Source of the DNA: Malania oleifera
Lineage: Eukaryota > Streptophyta > Magnoliopsida > Santalales > Ximeniaceae
NCBI RefSeq assembly: GCF_029873635.1
Contig: NC_080425.1
Location: 46,918,178 to 46,982,177, forward strand
DNA: 64,000 nt
Reading direction: 5' to 3'
The position numbers and the translations under genes were made by a program. The notes beneath the pieces were generated by a model, which had not been told where the DNA came from, did not search any database, and was given only the letters and a program-made list of their open reading frames with translations. Of the stretch, positions 35,521 through 47,182 are shown one piece after another (position 1 is the first letter of the stretch; every line of letters begins with the position of its first letter).

Positions 35521-35990
35521 AATCTTCTTCGTGCGTAGCTCCTGTTTCTTTCAATCAAGAATCTACACTAGCACTTTCTCGTAAGCTAAAGTATCACCCA
35601 ACTCCAGTACTTCATATTTGATCACATGGGAGGGGTCTGGGACATATTTCCTCCGCATAGAGACATGGAATACGTCATGGATCCTAGATAGGACTGGTGG
35701 TAATGCCAATCGATAGGCAACTGGACCCACTCTTTCAAGAATTTCGAATGGTCCAATATACCTAGGGCTCAGTTTACCCTTCCTCCCAAACCTCATAACT
35801 CCCTTCATCGTTGTCACCTGAGGAACACGTGATCTTCTACGTCAAACTCCAATTCTTGCCTACGAGTATCTGCAGAACTCTTCTGCCGGCTCTGTGCTAT
35901 TCTGATCCTATCTCTGATGAGTCTAGCTTTATCCTGGGTCTGCTGTACCAGCTCTAGCCCCAATATCTGTATCTCCCTGATCTCATCCCA
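35521..35990 (-). pseudogene. Tekay-3 integrase C-terminus with chromodomain-like tail
   Basis: Reverse-strand translation shows [38 protein letters not shown] and [14 protein letters not shown], followed by the tail near 35530. This aligns with Tekay-1 and Tekay-2. Confidence 0.82.
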
Positions 35991-36840
35991 ATACAACGGG
36001 GATCGACACCTCCTGCCATACAATGCCTCATACGGTGTCATCCCAATGCTGGCTTGGTAGCTGTTGTTATACGTAAACTCGACCAGTGGCAAATACTGCA
36101 TCCAACGACCTCCAAAGTCCAACACACATGCTCGCAACATATCCTCTAGAATTTGTATCGTCCTCTCCATCTGCCTATCTGTCTAAGGATGAAAAGTTAT
36201 GCTGAATGACAACTGAGAACCCATGGCCCCTTGTTGACTCTTCCAAAAACGAGATGTGAACCGTGGGTCTCTGTCTGAAACTATGGACACTGGGATGCCG
36301 TGGAGCCTAACTATCTCTTGGATATATAATTCAACCAATCTGTCCATGGAGTAGCTAACTCTGATCGGTAAAAAATGGGCAGTCAGTCTTCGTCAATCAA
36401 TCCACCACTACCCGGATAGTGTCCTATCCATGCAATGCCGACGATAATCCTAAGACGAAATCCATCGCTATATGCTCCCACTTCCACTCAAGAATGTGGA
36501 GTGGCTGCAATGATCCCGCCGGTCTCTGATGCTCATCCTTCACTTGCTGGCATGTCAAACACTGATCCATATACTAGGCTATTTCCCTCTTCATGTTACT
36601 CCACCAGAAGGACTCTCGAAGATCCCTATACATTTTAGTGCTTCCTGGATGTACAATGTATAGGGACCGATGTGCTTCCTCCAGAATAATTTTCTTGATA
36701 TCAGGGTCAGCAGGAATGCATAGTCTGGTACAGAACCTCAAGGCTTCATCATCTAAGATGCTCAACTCTGTTTCCTGACCATCATGTACCTTCTCCATAA
36801 GCTCTACTAGTTCTGCATCATTCCTCTAAGCTACTTTAAT
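35991..36840 (-). pseudogene. Tekay-3 integrase region
   Basis: Reverse-strand translation gives AHRSLYIVHPGSTKMYRDL (about 36690), the catalytic core with SDRDPRFTS (about 36262) and ALYGRRCRSPLYWDE near 36010. Broken. Confidence 0.83.
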
Positions 36841-36979
36841 CCTCTCTAGTAGAGTCGGCTGCAAAACCAAGTTAGCAATGAATGCCTAGTGATCGCCCTC
36901 TACCAGCTCCACACCGAGCCTCTCTAGATCCATCTGGATCGGATGCTGAATCTCCACTACAGACACAGATGAACCCACT

Positions 36980-37395
36980 GATTTTCGACTCAAAGCATCA
37001 GTGACCACATTAGCCTTTCCTGGGTAGTAGCTGATAGTACAGCCGTAATCCTTTATTGGCTCCAGCCATCTCCTCTACCTCATATTCAATTCCTTCTATG
37101 TAAAGAAATACTTTAAGCTTTTATGGTCAGTAAATATCGCACACCTACCCCCATATAGATAATGTCTCCAAATCTTCAGTACGTAAACAACCGCTGCCAA
37201 CTCTAGATCGTGGGTAGGGTAGTTCTTCTCATATTCTTTCAATTGTCGTGAGGCGTAGGCAATCACTCTCCCTCAATGCATCAATACGCATCTGAGCCCT
37301 TTATAGGACGCATCACTGTAAATCACAAACCCCTCTTCTCCTAAAGGAAATCGTTAACACCGACGCAGTGACGAGTCGCTGCTTCAATACCTGAA
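36980..37395 (-). pseudogene. Tekay-3 RNase H region
   Basis: Reverse-strand translation shows [19 protein letters not shown] near 37200-37250 and YYPGKANVVTDAL near 37010, aligning with the RNase H parts of the other two Tekay elements. Broken. Confidence 0.8.
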
Positions 37396-38150
37396 ACCTC
37401 TATTCACATTCATCAGACCATTCAAACTTCACTCCCTTCCTAGTCAATCTGGTCAACGGGCCTGACAATCTAGAGAAGCCCTCAACAAACCTGCGGTAAT
37501 ACCCAGCTAATCCCAAGAAACTCCTGATCTCGTACACATTCTTTGGTCGTGCCCAATCTACTACCGCCTCAATCTGACTCGGATCAACAGAAATACCACC
37601 CCTGGACATAACGTGTCCAAGGAAGGTAACCTGTTACGGCCAGAATTCACACTTCTTGAGCTTTCCATACAACTTCTTTTCTCTCAGCACCTAAAGCACA
37701 ATCCTCAGATGTTCCTCATGCTCCACTGGGCTCTTTGAATACACCAATATATCATTAATAAATACTACCACAAACTTATCTAAGTACTGGTGAAAAACCC
37801 TGTTCATCAAGTCTATAAACACGGCAAGAGCATTCGTCAACCCGAACGACATAACCAGAAATTCATAATGTCCATATCGTGTTCTAAATGCCATCTTCGA
37901 AACATCTTCCGCTTGACTTTCACCTGATGGTACCCAAAGCATAAGTCTATCTTCGAAAAGATTTGTGTCCCCTGTAATTGGTCAAACAAATCATCGACAT
38001 GCGGGAGCAGGTATTTACTCTTGACAGACACTTTGTTTATTTCTTGATAATAGATGCACAAGCTCATCGAGCCATCCTTCTTTCACAAAAAAAAAAAATT
38101 GGTGCTCCCCAGGGCGACACACTGGGTCGAATAAACCCCTTATCAAATAG
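37396..38150 (-). pseudogene. Tekay-3 reverse transcriptase region
   Basis: Reverse-strand translation shows the RVT_1 core: IYYQEINKVSVKSKY (about 38055), [20 protein letters not shown] near 37850-37900, [20 protein letters not shown] near 37760-37815, and the connection [20 protein letters not shown] near 37470-37525. Broken. Confidence 0.85.
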
Positions 38151-38900
38151 TTCCTACAACTATTCTTTCAATTTTTTCAGCTCTACCAGTGCCATTCTAT
38201 ACGGCGCCTTCGAAATCGGTGCTGTCTCCAAAACTAGATCAATAACAAACTCTACCTCATGATCAGGAGGTAGTCTCAGCAAATCCTCGAAGAATACATT
38301 AGAAAAATCTCTCACCACTGGGATATCGTCCACCCTCAGCTCCCCTTCTGATACTACCTTCACACAGGCTAAATATCTTTGACAGTCTTCTGATAGCAAT
38401 CTACGTGCCTGAATAGCATATAGCAACTGAGGTGGGGTGCGCACATGTGATCCCACGAATCTGTACTTCTATCCCTCTAGAGGCCTGAACACTACCTCCC
38501 TCTGATGGCAATCAATGCTAGCATAGTGGGCAGCTAGCCAATCCATACCCAAGATTACCTCAAACCCATGCATATCTAGAACCACCAGATTAGCTAACAA
38601 AGACCTCCCTTGAATATCCACTGGACAGTCCCTAAGTACCTTTTTACATATCCCAACAGCCCCAGTCGGCATAGCAATAGACAAACTAATATCTAACTAC
38701 TGAGGCTTAAACCCACACAACTTAACATATTCTCGAGCAATAAAAGAATGAGTCACCCCATAATTAAATAAGACAGTAGCTTTAAATGGCAGTATTGAAA
38801 CAATACCTATCACCACATCTCTTGCTGCCTCAGCATCTCTCGGCGTCAGTGCATACACTCGTGTCGGAGTAATATTTCTCTGTTGCCCACCTCGAGGTGC
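38151..38900 (-). pseudogene. Tekay-3 protease region
   Basis: Reverse-strand translation gives HSFIAREYVKLCG near 38720, VVLDMHGFEVILGMDWLAAH near 38530-38590 and the pre-RT segment AIQARRLLSEDCQRYLACV near 38370-38425. This is an aspartic protease region of chromovirus type. Broken. Confidence 0.82.
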
Positions 38901-39878
38901 CTGATAGCCTCCTCTATATGGTCGAGGAGCAGCTACTACCTCTGGCGGTGCCTGATAGTTCCTCGCGATATGCCTAGGCTAGTGGCACTGATAGCAGACA
39001 ACCTCTCTCGCTCAGCACTCTCCTGGTTGCCTCCTTAAACATTTGGGACAAGGAGGGAGCATCTTTCTATCCTATACTGCTCGATCTCCTTCTCCTTTTC
39101 GTCATCCCCCTCTGCTATCAAATCTCTTCCACGACCCTCAACTGGACCTTTGCCTAAAAATCAAAAGGCGTGGGCCTCTTCCTCTGGCTCTGTGCTGTTG
39201 CGCCTTTCTGTATGCTGCTCTCAATTACCGCAGCCCTATCCACTATCTCTGAAAAATTTTGAGCTTGGAAACCTACCACCTGCTCAAACAAGTTCTGTCT
39301 CAAGCCCTCCTTAAACTTCCTTGCCTTCCTCTCCTCATCTAGCACCATATATACGGGGCAAATCAGGACAGCTCAATAAACCTCGCTGCGTACTGCTGCA
39401 CCATCATAGACCCCTGTGTCAGATACAGAAACTCTGATGCCTTTGCACTCCTGACCGTAGTGGGAAAGTACCGCTCAAAGAAAATCTCCTTAAAGCGACT
39501 CCACGTCATCCCTACAGAATCAAGCCTCTACTCCTCAAGTAATCTCACTAATCTCCACCAGTACTTTGCTTCCCCAGTCAATTTAAACGTAGCAAATAAC
39601 ACCCTCTACTCGTCTGTACATGAGACGACTGCCAGTATATCCTCTATGTCTTGAACCCAGTTCTCTGCTACTAGTGGGTCCACTCCTCCAGCAAAAGATG
39701 GGGGTCATATACGCGTGAACTGCTCGATCGTGCAGCTTCGCTCCCTCGAGCTCCTAGCCATCTCATCCATCACCTACTGAGTGACACTATGCAACACAGT
39801 GTCAGGGTCTGCACCACCCATACTGGAAGGCCCTACTCCATCACTTCCCGCATTCGTGTTGCTGTTTCCTAAATCCAT
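38901..39878 (-). pseudogene. Tekay-3 gag remnant
   Basis: Starts MDLGNSNTN at 39878 on the minus strand, directly after CAG-G (39882-39879), as in the other two Tekay elements. Later pieces: RYFPTTVRSAKASEFL (about 39440-39490), FEQVVGFQAQNFSEIVD near 39240-39290 and a cysteine-rich knuckle near 38990. Broken. Confidence 0.82.
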
Positions 39879-40263
39879 CCTGCAAAGGATACAACTAATC
39901 TCAGCATACAATTACTATCACACAACCCATACACCACTATAACTCAAAAAATATTCTTCTATCCACATCCTTAAGCCCCATTTAGGATTCACTACTACCA
40001 CTCAGAAACAAGACCCAGCGATAGTATCCATGGTTTTCCTAGAATTGTCACCCCAGGAAAAACACAGAAACAACCCCGGTACTCCTGTCTCTAGGCTGCA
40101 AGATAGAATCCTAAATTCTCACCTCGTCCTCTAACAATCGCTAACTCACATTTCAATCTACACATCTCCTATTTCCCTCAAAATCCACTCCTATACATTG
40201 GTATTGTATTCTGCTGTCTACTAAAGTCTACAGAACCTAGCAACCTAAGCTCTGATACCAAAC
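39879..40263 (-). other. Tekay-3 leader and primer-binding site
   Basis: In element sense the LTR is followed by TTTGGTATCAGAGCTTAGG (40263-40245), the initiator tRNA-Met primer site. The leader then runs to the acceptor-like CTTTGCAG-G before gag. Confidence 0.85.
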
Positions 40264-42747
40264 TGTGACACCCCGATTTTCATACAAATTTGTATTATAC
40301 ACAATAATAAATAATTTACACGTCATCGACAACATGCATAAATCGGCCACGTCAACAACCCTACTACCTTTAATACAACCCGACCCACATTGGGTACTAG
40401 GTAAAAAGTCATTTTATTTATAAAACCTAACAGTGAAAGATAATACATGCTTAACAACTAGAATACAATACCCAGAGTATCAGCATACATATACAAATAC
40501 ATCACTATCACATACTCAAAAACAACTCAACTCCAGGGGAATTACACCTCCCCTAGTCCAAAACCCACCCTGTGTGTCAAGGTCTCAGCTTCCTAAGGTC
40601 TCGGAGCTCTATCGCCTGGCCTATCTCTGTTCCCTGAAAAATTTAGATAATTTGGGTGAGACACATCTCAGTAAGAAGGAATAAATTATTTACAGTATGT
40701 GGCCATATGAGTTCAGTTGTAATACACTTAACTTTTCAAACCATCATTTCATCCGAGAAAATACACTGATATACACACTCTCATAACCATATAGATATAC
40801 AACACAAGCTTTTATAAGTTTCAAAACCATTTTTTAAATTCAATAATTTCCAACATATATTTACAGCGAAGTTCCTGAGAATAAGGAAGATTACCTACCC
40901 ATACAGGTAGCTCCCCTCTGCCCTAACACGTCATGCAGCCACGTATGACCACATCTTATACCTATCAGGGCACTCACCTTACTCAGTAAGCCCTCAAGCG
41001 GAGAGTTTCACTTCGCCACAATTATTTATATTATTAACTCACACATTTCCATTTCTCAATTTTATCATTCTCTGTTTCTCAATTTCCATTCTTTCTTTCA
41101 TTTCTCATTTTAGCCAATCTTATCATTCTTTCACTTTCCGTTTTCATTTTACTTTCCGGCTCATGAGTATCCTTGGTATCAAATACCAACATTGCATCTA
41201 TAACTCATGGCCACCCTGAAGATCTTTCTATCCACACCATGCTTCCCCCCATGGTCAAGGTTGTGCGACCCAAAGGCTAGATCTAACCATGGTTGGCCAA
41301 CTCGATTAGATCAAAATATCATATCGCGTCTGTAGTACGACTGGCCAACCTATAGCCCTAATCCGGACTCAAGGGGCCCAACAACCCTACAAAATGGCTT
41401 AATCGACTGTCACACCATACGCTCCAAGAGTTCATGTGGTTGCACTAACACTACTAACAACGGTACCATGCTTAATATCATAACCATCCATCAGGGTTCA
41501 CTATTACATACCCGCAATCATTATGCGGTATTGACATTTCATCAATCATATTTCAATTTCATATTGCAGTATTCATATTTCCCATTTCCACATTTTAGTA
41601 TTTCCATATCAATATACATCATTAATCACATATCAGTATATCTCAATTCATTTCAATATAAATGTTCTCATCATTTTCTGTGCACATTACATCATCTCAT
41701 AATAGTACATATCATATTTCACGTATTTCCACATTTCCCAAAATACTCATATCAGTAACTTGTAAAATCTCATTTTTCATGCAAATAATTTCTACTCAGA
41801 TATAAATACCACATTTCATTATTTTCCACTAATCACATCAATCATTCTCATTTCAATATTTTCTCAGAAAATATCCACCGTTATATTTCACATTTTTCAA
41901 TACATGTCATGTACCACATAGTTTTCATCTAATATTCATAATATATTAATTTCACCCTCCAAAACATCACAATTTAATATTACCCAAATGCCACACAATT
42001 TATAAATATTTATATCATAATAACTTTCAGGCAAAATATTATATGCTCATTTTCACATATTAATTTAAACAGTAATTCTAAAAATACTGTTATAATTTAT
42101 TCCCCTTACCTGACTTACTGAGAGTCTCATTAACACCCAAATCTTACTCCCTTGGCACCCAAAACTCAACTCCTACAATTTGCATTTTTCCTAGATTAAT
42201 TAACTCATTTCCCCAAAATAATACTCATCTAACCTTACCTAGGCTCCATATACCCCAAATCAATATTTAAACTAATATTTGATAATCCCACTTAATTTCT
42301 TGAATTATGTCTGCGGGTCTCGAAATTACACCCGCGGAGCTTACCTGGACCCTAAATTTCAAAAATCCTACTTCAACCCCAAATGTTCAATATTTTAGAA
42401 TTTCTAAATTAATACTAATTAATTAAAAATAAGCCTATTAATAACCCCCATATCCCAAATTTTGGATCTTGCCCACGACGACCCCACGAGAAATTCGTCC
42501 CGCAAAACTTGTAAAAAATCATCCCTAGATTCTCGTGGTGGTGTCCAATTATCAATCGAGCTTATAATTTGTAAGAAATTGAGGAAAAAGTAGAAATTAA
42601 CTTACCCTAGGAGATACGCCTATGCCACCTCTACCACCGATCCGCTCCAGTAGAAATGATGGTGGCGGAGAATGGAGTCCAATGGTATCTTCCAATTTTC
42701 GATCGGGTAAGAACCCATCATGGAATTGAGGAGAGAGGGAGAGACAA

Positions 42748-42748
42748 T

Positions 42749-42829
<81 letters not shown>
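42748..42829. repeat. Compound (TG)n-(GA)n microsatellite
   Basis: About 26 bp of TG followed by about 56 bp of GA. The left LTR has only GA at this place. Confidence 0.97.
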
Positions 42830-42831
<2 letters not shown>

Positions 42832-42908
42832 TGGGGGGGTGTCCTGCGCAGGATGCCTCCTTCCTGAGATTTTTTTTCCTTCTTCCTTCCTTCAGGATCC
42901 TTCTTGAA

Positions 42909-42910
<2 letters not shown>

Positions 42911-42964
<54 letters not shown>
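42911..42964. repeat. (AT)n microsatellite
   Basis: A pure AT run of about 54 bp. In element sense it lies upstream of the CT run and so in the TATA region; the left LTR has only a short ATATATATTAA there. Confidence 0.95.
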
Positions 42965-42970
<6 letters not shown>

Positions 42971-44520
42971 ATAATATAATATCATATTATTTTTAATTAA
43001 TTATTATTATTTAATTAATCGTTATTTTTTAAAAAAAATTATTTATTATTTTTTAAATTAATTAATTATTATTTTTTGGGAATCACCCCACTAATCTTGT
43101 GTAGTCATTTTTGGGGTTATTACATTAGAGATAATTATACCAGTATTTTCAGCAGAATATTATTATAGCATAAGTTATCATTCAATATGTGAGGCATTAG
43201 TTTGTAAGTCATGTAAAATTAAATTTGTCAGTTTCTATGGTAAAAATATATCAAAAAAAAGATAAAATTTTATATAGTATTACAACGTCCTATTAAGGAC
43301 TACAGTACATAATTTATACAATATTACAGTGTCCTATAAAAGACTACACTCCAGATTTTATATAGTACTACAACATCCTATAAAGGACTATAATACAGGT
43401 TTTATACAATATTACAGCATTCTATATAGAACTACAGTACAACATTTGATACAGAATTACAAAATGATAGTGTTCTATATAGAACTACAGTATGATAGTT
43501 TTCTATACAGAATTATAGTATTTCAGTGATTTTATACAAATTTATAGTAGGACAATTTATACTGAGTTGTGAATGAAATCATGATATTATATTATTTTAG
43601 AAATCGCATTATATGGTTTAAGAATCCTGATGGACCATAACTAAGCACAGCACCGTAGCTTCACAGATACCGGTACAGCCACAATTCTCAAATAGAGTGT
43701 TGGTGGTATATAATCGATTGTGCCATTGAAGTGTAGAGTTACTCCCTTGAGTCCGGACCAATTGGGTAGGCAAATCATACTCATAGTTACAGATACAGAA
43801 ACAGATACAATTGACTTAGTCTGGTTAGGCCAACCATGGCTTGGTCCAGCCTACGGGCCACGCAACCCAGATCATGCGGGGTTAATACATGACGTTATTT
43901 TTTATCCATGCAGGGCAGTTCTTCTATGCATATATGTGTATTTACTTGTACAAAGATATTATCTTATATAGAGTATGATGTGAAAGGAAAGTATGTATTT
44001 TGAGATATACTTATATATACGTGTAAATAGTTTTACATGATTTCATAGTGAAAAGAAAGGTAAATTATGGTTGCATATTTGAAACACTAAAACTCATATT
44101 GCCACACACTGCTAATATTCTATTCCCACTTGCTAAGAGGTGTCTCGCCTCAAGAATTTAAACATTTCAGGAAATCCAGACAGACAAGCAGAACAAGCTC
44201 TGAGGTAGAGGAGGTTATGGTACTGTCCTAGTTTCAAGGTAAGTGTTTGAGCTTGGGGATATGTTTTGTGTAATCCCTAGGATGTTTTATTGATTTTGGT
44301 GATGTACGTGTATAATTATGGAGATAGTAGAACTCTGGTATTGTATAAGAGTTTCGAGTATATTATGTTTATGTTGCATAGAGAGTATGTGCTTATGGAT
44401 AGGTATATCCCCGGTACCCCACTATGGGTCAAGGTTGACTTTGTTGATATTTTGTGTATCAAAGTTTAATATGTAAAAAAAAAAAAACATTTAGCATAAT
44501 TTTCAGGTCGTTACAAAAAG

Positions 44521-45400
44521 TATCACATGGACTAAGGAAAGCATACTTTAAACCCTTAAAAAGAGGCTTCAATTCAACCTTGGGTGCTTCCACACTTGAA
44601 GGAATTTGTTTTTCACCTTTCTTAGGCAACTCCTCAAACTTTGGTTGCCATGCCCGAGTGCCATAATCCTGATTTCAATCAAAAATAGAACAAATATCAA
44701 CTACATCATATGGATTACTGATAGAATCAAACTCAGAATTAACAAGAAACTACTCAAGGGGATAAAAATCATAGGTTGTAGAAACTCCCCTATCCATAAG
44801 TGAGTCAATCATGTATGTCTGGTGGCCCTCGTCATTATCTTCTGGCTATTTTGCAATATCAAAGATATTCACCTCGAGAGTCATGTTTCCAAAAAATAGC
44901 TTCATGAGCTCATTCTTGCAATTAATAAGAGCATTAGTAGTGGCAAGGAAAGGCCTACCTAAAATCAAAGGAATTTTAGAAGTAGTATCAACAGTAGAGC
45001 TAGTGTCAAGGATTAGGAAATCAAAAGGATAATAAAATTTGTCAATTTGAATTAGAACATCCTCTACCACACCCTGGGGTACTTTGACTGAATGGTCAAC
45101 CAATTGCAATACCACAGTGGTTGGTTTGATTTCTCCCAACCCCAACTACAAATAAATAGAATATGGCATTAAATTCACGCTAGCTCCTAAATCTAGCAAA
45201 GTTTGCCCAAACTCATGATTTCCAATGCTGCATGCGATGGTTAGGCAACCAGGATCTTTGTACTTGGGAGGAATCCGTTGCTCAATTAGAGCACTAACTT
45301 GTTCTGTCAGGAACGTTGTCTTCTTCACATGGTGCTTCCTCTTAACTGTACACAAATCCTTAAGAATTTTTGCATAAGTAGGAACTTGTTTAATCACATG
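44521..45400 (-). pseudogene. Athila protease region
   Basis: Reverse-strand translation gives VSALIEQRIPPKYKDPGC and LLDLGASVNLMPYSIYL (about 45150-45210), then VPQGVVEDVLIQIDKFYYP and IPLILGRPFLATTNALIN (about 44925-44975). This is the retropepsin-like region of Athila elements. Tekay-2 lies just downstream at 44516. Broken. Confidence 0.85.
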
Positions 45401-46840
45401 CCAAAAAGGAAGATTTATTTTTATCTGCCTTATATTCTCTAGTATTTCTTTGTTAAGTTCCAGAGTTCATTTGCTTGATTTTAAAGCTTGAGGGAATGGT
45501 ACCTTAACAGGACTCTTTTTCGCCCTAGGTTCCTTGGGCAATTCGGCATCACTACTATCTTGATTCTTTTCCACATCCTCTAATTTGTTCATCATTGGGA
45601 TGTGTAATGACTTACCACTTCGTCACACAATGACATTCACATCCTTCAAATTCTCTTGCGCCAAGTGTTGACCGTGGGGTGCAGACTGAGCTTGAGAAGG
45701 AAACTTGCCTTGCTCATTCATACTCAAGGAGCTCATCAATTTGGACACTTGGCTCTTTATCTCCTTATTTCTTCAACAACCTGCGTAATTAATAATTCAA
45801 TCTTTTGTTAGTCTTACCATGTGCCTCAATAAAAGCATGCAAAGTGTCTTTTAAAGGATTCCTAGAAGATGACGGTGCATGATATGATCTAGGGGGTTGT
45901 GCAGGCAGCTGGTTTTTAGAATTCCAGCTAAAATTGGGGTGATTGCGCCACCCCGAATTATATATATCAGAGAAAGGTGTAAAAGGCTTCTTGTACACAC
46001 CTAAGGCATTACATTGTTCCTCATGCATCCCTCTCATCTCGGCAAATGTGGGACACTCTTGGGCGAGGTGATCTACCCCACCACACACAAAACATGGTCT
46101 AGAAGACTCTATGTGGTTATTCACATGTGTTGGTTTTAAGCCATTAGTCTTTGACACCTCTAGCTCCCTAGTGAGCATCTCAACCTTAGCCTTTAGGTTA
46201 TCCTCTTCCCTGAGATGGTAAATTCCCCCACCATTTGGGTTTCCTGCAGGTCGTGACCTATTTTTTGCTCTCAGTAGCACTAGATCATGTCCATGTGTGG
46301 GCTTTTTATGCTAAGTCCTTCAAATATTCAATGGCCTTATCAAGGTCCTTTTGCAAATATTCACCATTACACATCATCTTAATGAATTGGCGCTCCCTAG
46401 GTACAAGTCCTTCATAGAAATAACTCACAATGCTCCAACTCTTATAATCATGGTGGGGACACAAATTTAACAATTCTTTAAATCTCTCCCAAACTTGGTA
46501 TAAAGTTTCACTCTTTTTCTAAACAAAGGTTGAGATTTGTCTCTTCAAAGCATTTGTTTTATGATGTGGAAAATATTTATGAAAAAATGCTTGAATCATC
46601 TCAGCCCATGACCCAATCGAACGTGGTCTCAATGAATGTAGCCAACTCTTTGCTCTTTCTTTTAAAGAAAATGGATAAAATTTAAGTTTAACTGTGCCCA
46701 TTGTACCAGGTTGATTATAAAAAGTTGCAACTACCTCTTCAAATTTCGTAATGTGCACATATAGGCTTTCGTTTTCAAGTCCATGAAAATTCGGGAGAAG
46801 TTGAATCATCCCTGGTTTAAAATCAAAATGCGGCACATTA
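45401..46840 (-). pseudogene. Athila gag remnant, main part
   Basis: Reverse-strand translation begins near 46835 with HFDFKPGMIQLLPNFHG, continues with FYPFSLKERAKSWLHSLRP (about 46630-46690) and YFPHHKTNALKRQIS, then a zinc knuckle CFVCGGVDHLAQECP at about 46050-46095. These are the hallmarks of Athila gag. Broken; its N-terminal part lies beyond the inserted solo LTR. Confidence 0.85.
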
Positions 46841-47113
46841 TATAATAACCCAAGAATTTCTACAGGACTCATCGACGACTACAAGTGTTTCGTTGACGAG
46901 GGCTCTTCAGGTTCTCATCGACAAGGATCCATCTCGTCGACAGGAAGATACCGAGAAAGGGTTTAAAGCAGACTGAAACTCATCGATGAGGGTGCAGGTT
47001 CATCGACGAACTTTCTATAGGACTCGTCGACGAGGTGACATGTCTCGTCGACGAATCCCGCCCTGTAAATAGCTGAAACTCATATTTTTAACCAAAATCC
47101 TCAGCGCAGAACC

Positions 47114-47182
<69 letters not shown>

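Larger units (their letters stand above)
33067..43124 (-). mobile_element. Tekay-3: whole-length Ty3/gypsy chromovirus, reversed
   Basis: About 10.06 kb, minus strand, inserted in the Tekay-2 3' LTR. Perfect five-base flanks TTAGA (33062-33066 and 43125-43129). Seen on the plus strand both LTRs start TGTGAC and end TTATTACA. The order from right to left is 5' LTR, tRNA-Met primer site, gag, protease, RT, RNase H, integrase, chromodomain-like tail, polypurine tract, 3' LTR. The LTRs are about 92-93% alike by eye over their first 220 bases and differ in length. Layout whole, coding parts broken in several places. Confidence 0.92.
40264..43124 (-). repeat. Tekay-3 5' LTR (right copy)
   Basis: 2861 bp, from TGTGACACCCCG to TTATTACA on the plus strand. 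Contains the shared GC-rich block (about 41250-41320, reversed), donor-like motifs near 42105 and 42601, TG then GA repeats (42748-42829), and an AT run (42911-42964). Confidence 0.9.
19045..44515 (+). mobile_element. Tekay-2: Ty3/gypsy chromovirus, heavily nested
   Basis: A chromovirus inserted in the Athila element between its protease and RT. Both outer flanks read AAAAG (19040-19044 and 44516-44520), a perfect five-base duplication. LTRs start TGTAGAGACTC and end in GTCGTTATA/GTCGTTACA. It hosts solo Copia LTRs C, D and E and the complete element Tekay-3. Its own sequence, without the guests, is close to 9.8 kb. The LTRs are visibly more diverged (roughly 85% over the first 250 bases by eye) than those of its guest Tekay-3. 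Broken in many places. Confidence 0.9.
32248..44515 (+). repeat. Tekay-2 3' LTR, split by Tekay-3
   Basis: About 2.2 kb without the guest. The left part (32248-33066) carries the palindrome array with a perfect 18-nt palindrome AAAACCGTCGACGGTTTT (32346-32363), the TATA region (about 32452) and a CT run (32506-32552). The right part (43130-44515) carries the 44-bp repeats, the shared GC-rich block (43808-43890) and the end GTCGTTACA, followed by the AAAAG duplication. Confidence 0.88.

Noticed and set aside
42620-42985. A 121-codon frame with Ser-Leu and Tyr-Ile runs
   Set aside because: Translation of stacked TG, GA and AT microsatellites.
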